From positions 2,095 to 15,078 of the forward strand of contig DLFZ01000092.1 in assembly GCA_002482435.1 (NCBI GenBank): a stretch of DNA of 12,984 nucleotides, read 5' to 3'. The notes below the pieces were generated by a model, which had not been told where the DNA came from, did no database searches, and saw only the letters and a list, made by a program, of their open reading frames with translations. Made by a program: the position numbers and the translations under genes. The stretch comes from Christensenella sp. UBA7707 (GTDB lineage: Bacteria > Bacillota > Clostridia > Christensenellales > CAG-138). This document shows, piece after piece, positions 8,118 through 12,984 of the stretch (its first letter is position 1; the number at the start of each line of letters is the position of its first letter).

Positions 8118-9179
8118 TCAATCCTTCGGCCCATCCTCGCGCAGCTTCACGACTTTTGCCGCAAGGCGCCTGCGGTCTTTTGAGATAGCGGCGTAATGCT
8201 TGCGTGTTGTATTCACGTCGCGGTGCCCAAGCACGTCCGCAACCAAATAGATATCGCCCGTTTCGCGGTACAGCGAGGTTCCGTATGTGCTGCGAAGCTT
8301 ATGGGGCGATATTTTTTTGAGCGGTGTGGCCACGGCGGCATATTTTTTGACGAGGTTTTCAATGGCACGCACCGTAAGCCGCTTGTTTTGGAGCGAAAGA
8401 AACAATGCGTTTTCGTGGCCATCTGCGGCGTTGCATTTTTCGCGCTCGAGCATATAGGTAAGAAGCGCCGCGCGCGCCTCGTCGCCGAACACCAAAATAT
8501 CCTGCTTGCCGCCTTTGCGTATGATGGAGAACTCGTTTGCGTTGAAGTTGATGTCGTCCATATCAATGCCCACAAGCTCACTGATGCGGATGCCCGTTCC
8601 CAAAAAAAGCGTAAGGATCGCCAAGTCACGAGCTTGGGTGAGCCTGTGGTATTTTTTTTGCGTTTCGCTTAAGCCTTCACCGCTTTGCACGGCATCCAGC
8701 AGGTTTGCAACCTCGTCAGGCTCCAAACGGATGATGTTTTTTTCGCGGATCACGGGGATCTCCACAAGGGCAGGGGAGTTGCGCTCTATTTTTTCCTTTT
8801 TCAAGAAATATTTGTAGAGCGATCGGATGGCCGAAAGCTTGCGCGCCTTTGCCTGCTCATGGTTGAATACCTCGGCGTTTTCCGCGTTGGTATAAAGCGA
8901 AATATGCCCCAAAAACATTTCGATCTGCGTAGCGGTCACACGGTCAAGCTGCGCGAGCGTTAAGGATTTTAGCGTGTCGCTTTTGAACTCATCAAACTCG
9001 GTGGTGAGATATTTAAAAAACAAGCGCAAATCCACAGCGTATGCATAGCGCGTGCGGATGAGCGTTGTATTTTCAATGCCTCTAAAAAATTCTTCGCAAA
9101 ACGACGGCAGCTCCGCAAGTGCTTCTTTGAGTTTGCGCAAGTATTCTTTGTACTGTATGCCGGCATAATCGTTTGGCAA
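8118..9179 (-). CDS. Tyrosine site-specific recombinase, XerS-like architecture
   Basis: All catalytic residues of the tyrosine recombinase family are present: R198 (GTGIRISEL), K222 (IRKGGK), H293 and R296 (HKLRS), H319 (VLGHRDVNTT) and nucleophile Y329 (RKHYAAI). Spacings match E. coli XerD closely. The protein has 353 residues, against ~298 for XerC/XerD. The extra length is an N-terminal extension of about 35 residues and a longer segment (about 95-112) in the SAM-like DNA-binding domain, as in the single-recombinase XerS of streptococci. It lies among housekeeping genes with no excisionase, phage or transposon gene nearby, so a resident role such as chromosome dimer resolution or a local DNA switch is more likely than mobility; this is inference. 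The start is TTG at 9179, preceded at 7 bases by a full AGGAGG site. A perfect inverted repeat lies 95-129 bp upstream of the start and may be its target. XerC/XerD-like and integrase annotations are also possible. Confidence 0.93.
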   Translation of the reverse strand: MPNDYAGIQYKEYLRKLKEALAELPSFCEEFFRGIENTTLIRTRYAYAVDLRLFFKYLTTEFDEFKSDTLKSLTLAQLDRVTATQIEMFLGHISLYTNAENAEVFNHEQAKARKLSAIRSLYKYFLKKEKIERNSPALVEIPVIREKNIIRLEPDEVANLLDAVQSGEGLSETQKKYHRLTQARDLAILTLFLGTGIRISELVGIDMDDINFNANEFSIIRKGGKQDILVFGDEARAALLTYMLEREKCNAADGHENALFLSLQNKRLTVRAIENLVKKYAAVATPLKKISPHKLRSTYGTSLYRETGDIYLVADVLGHRDVNTTRKHYAAISKDRRRLAAKVVKLREDGPKD

Positions 9180-9185
9180 CGCGAA

Positions 9186-9193
9186 ACCTCCTA
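9186..9193 (-). promoter_or_regulatory. Ribosome binding site fixing the TTG start of the recombinase
   Basis: TAGGAGGT on the minus strand, 6-7 bases before TTG at 9177-9179. This near-perfect complement to the 16S rRNA tail decides in favour of the non-ATG start. Confidence 0.85.
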
Positions 9194-9274
9194 AACTGTG
9201 ATTCGGCAGGGGAGCTTAAAAAATCACTGTGGCTCGATTTATAATCTACGGGGCAGCATGCTTTTCTTAATTTA

Positions 9275-9308
9275 TACTATTCGTTAAAGACAAGTTTAAC
9301 GAATAGTA
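9275..9308. repeat. Perfect 14-6-14 inverted repeat, candidate recombinase core site
   Basis: The left arm TACTATTCGTTAAA (9275-9288) is exactly complementary to the right arm TTTAACGAATAGTA (9295-9308). The spacer GACAAG (9289-9294) is asymmetric. The element lies in the 159-bp non-coding gap between rnhA and the recombinase gene. Neither strand has a T-tract after the stem, and the stem is A/T-rich, so it is a poor intrinsic terminator. The size and layout are those of dif/lox-type core sites (two arms of 11-14 bp around 6-8 bp). Alternatives are an operator for the recombinase gene, whose -10-like TATAAA abuts the repeat on the minus strand, or an mRNA-stabilising hairpin at the rnhA 3' end. 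The repeat is certain; its role is inferred. Confidence 0.65.
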
Positions 9309-9338
9309 ACAAGAAAATCAAGAGTTAAATCAGCCAGT

Positions 9339-9803
9339 TTATGCCTGCTCCATGGCAGACCCCTCCGCCCGCAGCTTTGTAATGGCTCCTCTTGCGAGCG
9401 CATCGCAGCGGTTGTTATAGACATTGTCGCTGTGACCTTTGACCTTAACCCACGTGATTTTATGGATTTTTGTGAGTGCAATCAAGTCCCGCCAAAGGTC
9501 TTGGTTTTCCACATCTTTTTTTGCGCTTGTCTTCCAACCGTTTGCCTGCCAGTTGTAAATCCACCGTTCCGTAAACGCACGCGCCAAATACGCGCTATCC
9601 GTGTAAAGGCTTACTTCGCATGGTATCTTTAGCGCCTTAAGCGCTTCGATGGCCGCCAAAAGTTCCATACGGTTGTTGGTGGTTTGGGGCTCTGCGCCGG
9701 AAAGCTCTTTTTGTGTTTCGTTGTACATCAAAATGGCGCCCCAGCCGCCAGGCCCAGGATTTCCGGAACATGCGCCATCTGTATAGATTGTTAATTTTTT
9801 CAC
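9339..9803 (-). CDS. rnhA: Ribonuclease HI
   Basis: RNase HI cuts the RNA strand of RNA-DNA hybrids, removing R-loops and primer remnants in the cytoplasm. The 154-residue product aligns along its whole length with E. coli RnhA. The metal-binding acids are D9 (YTDGACSGNPGPGG), E47 (NNRMELLA), D69 (YTDSAYL) and D134 (NNRCDALAR), with catalytic H124 in VKGHSDN. There is no N-terminal hybrid-binding domain, so it is the short bacterial type. An in-frame ATG occurs 51 bp upstream, but the promoter -10 lies between it and GTG 9803. AAGGGG (9812-9817) precedes that GTG by 8 bases, and the protein then begins VKKLTIYTDG as the family does. Annotations starting at the upstream ATG would be 17 residues too long. 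Confidence 0.96.
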   Translation of the reverse strand: MKKLTIYTDGACSGNPGPGGWGAILMYNETQKELSGAEPQTTNNRMELLAAIEALKALKIPCEVSLYTDSAYLARAFTERWIYNWQANGWKTSAKKDVENQDLWRDLIALTKIHKITWVKVKGHSDNVYNNRCDALARGAITKLRAEGSAMEQA

Positions 9804-9811
9804 ATTTAAAG

Positions 9812-9817
9812 CCCCTT
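9812..9817 (-). promoter_or_regulatory. Ribosome binding site fixing the GTG start of rnhA
   Basis: AAGGGG on the minus strand, 8 bases before the GTG at 9801-9803. With the promoter -10 at 9835-9840, it excludes the upstream in-frame ATG at 9854. Confidence 0.75.
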
Positions 9818-9834
9818 TTTTTATGTCTGCATGT

Positions 9835-9862
9835 ATTATAACATTTGCGGTCACTTAGGCAA
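9835..9862 (-). promoter_or_regulatory. rnhA promoter
   Basis: Minus-strand TTGCCT (9857-9862), a 16-bp spacer and TATAAT (9835-9840), with TG placed as an extended -10 (TGTTATAAT). Predicted start is near 9828, giving a leader of about 25 bases. It lies back to back with the tRNA-Trp promoter. Confidence 0.8.
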
Positions 9863-9878
9863 AACCATATTCTCTTGA

Positions 9879-9908
9879 TTGACATGGATGAACCGGAAAT
9901 GCTATAAT
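9879..9908 (+). promoter_or_regulatory. tRNA-Trp promoter
   Basis: Consensus TTGACA (9879-9884), an 18-bp spacer and consensus TATAAT (9903-9908) with an extended TGC before it. The tRNA starts 20 bases after the -10. This is the strongest-looking promoter in the window, as expected for a stable RNA. Confidence 0.9.
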
Positions 9909-9927
9909 ACCAACGTTGCAATTTCAT

Positions 9928-10001
9928 AGGGGCATGATGTAATGGTAACATAGCGGTCTCCAAAACCGTTCTTGAGGGTTCGAGTCCTTCTGCCCCTGCC
10001 A
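9928..10001 (+). tRNA. trnW: tRNA-Trp (anticodon CCA)
   Basis: The cloverleaf closes fully. Acceptor stem is AGGGGCA (9928-9934) with TGCCCCT (9991-9997); the D stem is ATGT/ACAT around a loop with GG. The anticodon stem is GCGGT/ACCGT with loop CTCCAAA, anticodon CCA at 9960-9962 and A37 after it. The variable loop has four bases, and the T arm has loop TTCGAGT. The discriminator is G9998 and CCA is encoded at 9999-10001. It resembles B. subtilis tRNA-Trp. It stands alone, with its own promoter and terminator. Confidence 0.97.
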
Positions 10002-10014
10002 GTTATTCATATGT

Positions 10015-10050
10015 GAAACGCTCTTGAGCTTCAAGGGCGCTTTCTTTTTC
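10015..10050 (+). terminator. Rho-independent terminator of tRNA-Trp
   Basis: Stem GAAACGCTCTTGA (10015-10027) pairs with TCAAGGGCGCTTTC (10031-10044) with one bulged C and one G-U pair, around loop GCT. It is followed by a T-rich run (TTTTTCTTG). It separates the tRNA from the regulator gene downstream. Confidence 0.88.
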
Positions 10051-10069
10051 TTGTTTCCCTCTCCCCCGC

Positions 10070-10100
10070 TTGACTCTTCTGTTGGGGAACCGTTTATGCT
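10070..10100 (+). promoter_or_regulatory. MerR-type promoter with 19-bp spacer
   Basis: TTGACT (10070-10075) and TATGCT (10095-10100) are separated by 19 bp, the elongated spacing typical of promoters activated by MerR proteins through DNA distortion. The spacer shows only a weak dyad (TTC at 10077-10079, GAA at 10087-10089). It lies 30 bp before the MerR-family gene, so autoregulation is likely. Confidence 0.6.
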
Positions 10101-10130
10101 TTTATCATCTTTAAAAGAGGCGGTAAACTT

Positions 10131-11069
10131 ATGAGCGATTTGATCAAAATACGCGATATTTCTCTAAAATACGATGTTTCTGCCCGAACGCTGCGCTATT
10201 ATGAGGACATGGGGCTAATAAAAAGCATCAGAAACGACGAGTATGCCTACCGCATGTACGACGAAAATGCGATCAAGCGACTTGAGCAAATTCTGATTCT
10301 TCGTAAGCTCAACATAAGTGTCAAGGATATTCAGCATATCTTTGACGCCAAGGGTTCGGAAGCCGTTCTCGAAGTGCTCTCCAAAAAAGTTGACGACATC
10401 GACGATGAAGTCGCGCTGTTGCATGAGCTCAAAGCGGTTATGCTTGAATTCATCGAGCAAATCAAGCGCTTTGACTTTCATAAGGACTCGGACATCAAAC
10501 AGCTTTATGAAAAAGCGAAGGAAATTGAACAGTTGGCCAACGTGGAGTACCAAGGAAACCCCTCGCCTGTACTTAAGCTTATGGACGTTTCCGCAAGGCT
10601 GAAAAAAGCGCCCGATGTGCGAATTGTCGAGTTACCTGCTTGCAATATGGCAAGCTCGGGCTGCCATAAGGATTTTGAAGGGTTACAAACCTTTGACGCA
10701 TGGTGGTCGGAGGTCGACAAACACCGTAGAGATAAGTTTTTCCCGCGCGATTTCATGTGGTTTGATGCTGAACATCATGGACTGGTGTGGTACTATGCCA
10801 TGGAGGAAGGCGCATCGGACACGGGCGGCTTCGAGCTTGTGTCGTTTGAGGGCGGGCTTTTTGCCGCAGCGGTTTCAAAAGATGGTGACGATGAAGATGG
10901 GCAGCGCGTTCACGAGGGTGTAAAAAGCTGGGTTGAGGATACGGGTTATTTCGCACTCGATGAAACAAGTCACCGCCATACCATGTTTCATGTAATTACT
11001 TCTCCTGTAGCAGGTAAGGCCATGGGGTATTCGCAGCTTGAAATCTATGTTCCGATCAAGCTCAAATAG
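10131..11069 (+). CDS. MerR-family transcriptional regulator with GyrI-like effector-binding domain
   Basis: The N-terminus is a MerR winged helix-turn-helix (residues ~5-72: IRDISLKYDVSARTLRYYEDMGLI, then the YRMYDE wing). The family's dimerisation coiled coil follows (about 80-118). From about residue 158 to the end the sequence resembles the GyrI-like / AraC-type effector-binding domain: PDVRIVELPACNMAS opening, an acidic ligand-side segment around WYYAMEEGA, and the closing MGYSQLEIYVPIKL strand. The domain order is that of drug- or metabolite-sensing regulators such as BmrR, but the ligand cannot be read from sequence. Length 312 is usual. The start ATG has AGAGG (10116-10120) about 10 bases upstream. 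No efflux pump or enzyme gene follows in the same direction; the gene stands alone and meets the dipeptidase gene tail to tail, 5 bp apart. Confidence 0.9.
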   Translation: MSDLIKIRDISLKYDVSARTLRYYEDMGLIKSIRNDEYAYRMYDENAIKRLEQILILRKLNISVKDIQHIFDAKGSEAVLEVLSKKVDDIDDEVALLHELKAVMLEFIEQIKRFDFHKDSDIKQLYEKAKEIEQLANVEYQGNPSPVLKLMDVSARLKKAPDVRIVELPACNMASSGCHKDFEGLQTFDAWWSEVDKHRRDKFFPRDFMWFDAEHHGLVWYYAMEEGASDTGGFELVSFEGGLFAAAVSKDGDDEDGQRVHEGVKSWVEDTGYFALDETSHRHTMFHVITSPVAGKAMGYSQLEIYVPIKLK

Positions 11070-11074
11070 GTAGT

Positions 11075-12007
11075 TCAGCAGAATTTCACCATATAGTTTC
11101 GCAGGTTTTCGTAGGCGATTTTCCGCAATTCCTCTTCCGTGAACCCTTCGCTTCGAAGCGCGTCGATAAGCTTCGGGTAGCTGCCGCTGTGCTTCATATC
11201 GGGCGGGCAGTCGGTCATGCCGTCAAAATCGGAACCAAGCCCAACGGCATCAACCCCCGCAAGTTTTGCGATATGGACAATATGCTTTGCGATGTGCCGT
11301 ATTGCAGCGGGCTTTTCCTTGGTGAGCTGCGGCGGATAAAAATTGACGCATATTACGCCACCTTGCTTTGCAATCGCCAGAATGTGTTCGTCGCAAAGCG
11401 AGCGCGGATGATCACATACCGTGCGCGCATTGGAGTGCGATGCAAAAACCGGCACGGTGGCGATGCTTAAAAGCTCGTCGATGCCTGCATCATTCAGGTG
11501 CGCAACGTCGGGGGCAATTCCTATGCGGCACATTTCCCCTACCACTTCCTTGCCCAAGGCTGTAAGCCCTTTTCTCCCGCGCCGCATGGCCGGCGAGGCA
11601 AGCTCATTGGTCGCGTTCCAGGTAAGCGTCATGGCGCGTACGCCGAGTCTATGAAACAGCCGCAGGTTTTCAAGCCTGCCGTGAATGGCTTCTCCGCCCT
11701 CAATTGTCAAAACGGTTGCGATTTTTCCGCTTTCGGGCAAAAAGTTCTTGTGGAAAGGAACAAACTCCTCGTTTTGGGAAAGCATGCGCCAATAAGCGTC
11801 CGTCAATTCGAGCGCCTGCTGCAAGCAGGAAACGCGGTTTGAAGGATCTACCCAAGCTGCAAAAAATTGCAGCGAAACGCCGCCTTGTTGAAGCCTTTCA
11901 AGGTTCAGCGCCTGGTTTTTTGAAACGGTTCGTATGTCATAGCCGCCGTGCACCATATAGTATAGAAAGTCACTGTGCGCATCGGCAACGGGAATGCGGT
12001 TTTCCAT
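11075..12007 (-). CDS. Membrane-dipeptidase family (peptidase M19) dipeptidase
   Basis: M19 peptidases are binuclear zinc enzymes that cleave dipeptides, with renal dipeptidase as the model. All metal ligands can be placed: H11 and D13 (DAHSDFLY), bridging E103 (LTIEGGEAI), H170 (PDVAHLNDAG), H191 (FASHSNAR) and D260 (GLGSDFDGM). Length is 310 residues, close to other bacterial members. There is no signal peptide or lipobox, so the protein is probably cytoplasmic despite the family name. I chose ATG 12007 because GGAGG (12012-12016) precedes it closely; an in-frame ATG at 12031 would add eight residues and is poorly placed. The gene lies just after the ribonuclease Y terminator on the same strand; only a weak -10-like TATGAT (12027-12032) is seen, so some read-through from rny may supply it. 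Confidence 0.92.
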   Translation of the reverse strand: MENRIPVADAHSDFLYYMVHGGYDIRTVSKNQALNLERLQQGGVSLQFFAAWVDPSNRVSCLQQALELTDAYWRMLSQNEEFVPFHKNFLPESGKIATVLTIEGGEAIHGRLENLRLFHRLGVRAMTLTWNATNELASPAMRRGRKGLTALGKEVVGEMCRIGIAPDVAHLNDAGIDELLSIATVPVFASHSNARTVCDHPRSLCDEHILAIAKQGGVICVNFYPPQLTKEKPAAIRHIAKHIVHIAKLAGVDAVGLGSDFDGMTDCPPDMKHSGSYPKLIDALRSEGFTEEELRKIAYENLRNYMVKFC

Positions 12008-12035
12008 GTTTCCTCCAAGATCTCCCATCATAAAG

Positions 12036-12063
12036 AAAGGATATGCTAAAAAGCATATCCTTT
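12036..12063 (-). terminator. Rho-independent terminator downstream of rny
   Basis: A perfect 12-bp stem (AAAGGATATGCT, 12036-12047, with its complement at 12052-12063) around an AAAA loop on the plus strand. On the minus strand the stem is followed by TTTCTTT. The stronger T7 tract lies on the plus strand, so it may work both ways. It sits 21 bp after the rny stop and before the dipeptidase gene. Confidence 0.85.
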
Positions 12064-12084
12064 TTTTAACTGTGGCGCAACGCC

Positions 12085-12984
12085 TTATTTTGCAAATTCC
12101 ACCGCGCGCGTTTCGCGGATGACATTGACCTTGATTTGGCCGGGATATTCGAGTTCGGACTCGATGCGCTTCACGATTTCCTTCGCCATAATAATGGTAT
12201 CGGCATCGTTCACGTTTTCCGGCTTTACAAGGATGCGCACTTCGCGTCCGGCCTGAATGGCGAAGGATTTATCTACGCCCTCAAACGAGTTTGCGATTTC
12301 CTCAAGCTTTTCAAGGCGCTTGATGTAGTTTTCAAGTGTTTCGCGGCGAGCACCTGGGCGCGCGGCAGAAATGGCGTCGGCCGCTTGTACGAGCACCGCT
12401 TCGATGGAAGTAGGCTCCACGTCGCCGTGGTGTGCCATGATGGCGTTGATGATCTGGTTGTTTTCGCGATATTTCTTGGCCAAATCCGCGCCGATTTGAA
12501 CGTGCGGGCCTTCAACCTCGTGGTCAACCGCCTTGCCGATGTCATGCAGAAGGCCTGCGCGTTTTGCAAGCGATATGTTTGCACCGAGTTCTGCCGCCAT
12601 GATCCCCGCAAGGTGCGCAACTTCAACTGAATGCTTGAGCACGTTCTGGCCATAGCTTGTGCGGTATTTCAACCGACCAAGAAGCCTCACAAGCTCATGA
12701 TGAAGCCCGTGAACGCCAACCTCGAATACGGCCTGTTCACCGGCCTCACGGATCTGCGTGTCCACTTCTTTTCTGGCCTTTTCGACCATTTCCTCGATGC
12801 GGGCAGGATGAATACGCCCGTCGAGAATCAGTTTTTCAAGTGCGATGCGTGCAACCTCGCGACGCACCGGGTCAAAACCGGAAAGAATCACAGCTTCGGG
12901 TGTGTCGTCGATGATAAGATCAACGCCCGTAGCCGTTTCCAACGTACGAATGTTGCGGCCTTCGCGGCCGATGATGCGGCCCTT
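12085..12984 (-). CDS. rny: Ribonuclease Y (C-terminal part; 5' end beyond window)
   Basis: RNase Y is the membrane-anchored endoribonuclease that starts mRNA decay in many Gram-positive bacteria. The 299 residues present begin inside the KH RNA-binding domain: [16 protein letters not shown] carries the GxxG loop as GREG. The HD phosphohydrolase domain follows, with H118 in [10 protein letters not shown] and the H147-D148 pair in [12 protein letters not shown] (fragment numbering), then AHHGDVEP and the conserved [16 protein letters not shown]. The usual C-terminal domain ends [14 protein letters not shown]. The full protein is about 520 residues, so the membrane helix, coiled coil and start of the KH domain lie beyond 12984. 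The reading frame stays open to the window edge. Confidence 0.97.
   Translation of the reverse strand, partial: KGRIIGREGRNIRTLETATGVDLIIDDTPEAVILSGFDPVRREVARIALEKLILDGRIHPARIEEMVEKARKEVDTQIREAGEQAVFEVGVHGLHHELVRLLGRLKYRTSYGQNVLKHSVEVAHLAGIMAAELGANISLAKRAGLLHDIGKAVDHEVEGPHVQIGADLAKKYRENNQIINAIMAHHGDVEPTSIEAVLVQAADAISAARPGARRETLENYIKRLEKLEEIANSFEGVDKSFAIQAGREVRILVKPENVNDADTIIMAKEIVKRIESELEYPGQIKVNVIRETRAVEFAK

Noticed and set aside
8196..8672. A 158-codon open frame on the plus strand
   Set aside because: It is antisense to the catalytic domain of the recombinase and shows no ribosome binding site or known motif.
9275..9308. Reading the 34-bp palindrome as an ordinary rho-independent terminator of rnhA
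   Set aside because: The stem is A/T-rich and followed on the minus strand by TAAATTAAG, with no run of T; the plus strand also lacks one. The three real terminators in this window all have T-rich tails.
9928..10001. tRNA-Trp as an integration (att) site for the nearby recombinase
   Set aside because: No second copy of the tRNA 3' end is found in the window, and rnhA lies intact between the tRNA and the recombinase. Nothing resembles an integrated element.
1..12984. CRISPR array, insertion sequence, prophage or defence island
   Set aside because: No regularly spaced repeats, transposase, phage structural genes or known defence proteins are visible on either strand; every long gene has a housekeeping or regulatory identity.

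Overview
The window looks like housekeeping chromosome from a low-GC-lineage Gram-positive (Firmicutes), most likely the class Clostridia. The basis is the gene order mutS-mutL-miaA-hfq-COG4100 PLP enzyme facing lexA, the presence of ribonuclease Y, a LexA box of the Bacillus/Clostridium type (CGAAC-N4-GTTTG) and strong AGGAGG-like ribosome binding sites. Base composition looks moderate, near 50% GC by eye, as in several uncultured gut clostridial lineages. I cannot place it to genus.

Layout. (1) Positions 1-6862, plus strand: a tight operon of mutS (5' end cut by the window), mutL, miaA, hfq and a COG4100 PLP-dependent enzyme, with gaps of a few bases or overlaps. It ends at a 12-bp hairpin terminator shared with the convergent lexA. 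(2) 6925-8053: lexA on minus and a small acidic Cys-cluster protein on plus, divergent from a shared region with a good LexA box. (3) 8118-9803, minus strand: a tyrosine recombinase with an enlarged, XerS-like N-terminal half and, upstream of it, rnhA (RNase HI). The gap between them holds a perfect 14-6-14 inverted repeat. (4) 9879-11069, plus strand: tRNA-Trp with promoter and terminator, then a MerR-family regulator with a GyrI-like effector domain behind a promoter with a 19-bp spacer. (5) 11075-12984, minus strand: an M19 dipeptidase and the C-terminal 299 residues of ribonuclease Y, separated by a hairpin terminator.

How the genes fit together: DNA repair and genome maintenance dominate (MutS/MutL mismatch repair, LexA and the SOS response, RNase HI, a Xer-like recombinase). 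They are interleaved with RNA metabolism (MiaA tRNA modification, Hfq, RNase Y, tRNA-Trp). There is no sign of a prophage, transposon, CRISPR array or defence island. The recombinase looks like a resident chromosomal gene.

The best candidate for something undescribed is the 34-bp palindrome at 9275-9308, about 95 bp upstream of the recombinase start codon. It has the geometry of a tyrosine-recombinase core site (two inverted arms around a 6-bp asymmetric spacer) and lacks a T-tract on either side, so it does not read as a standard terminator. Second is the probable SOS co-regulation of the unnamed CxxCCxC protein divergent from lexA.
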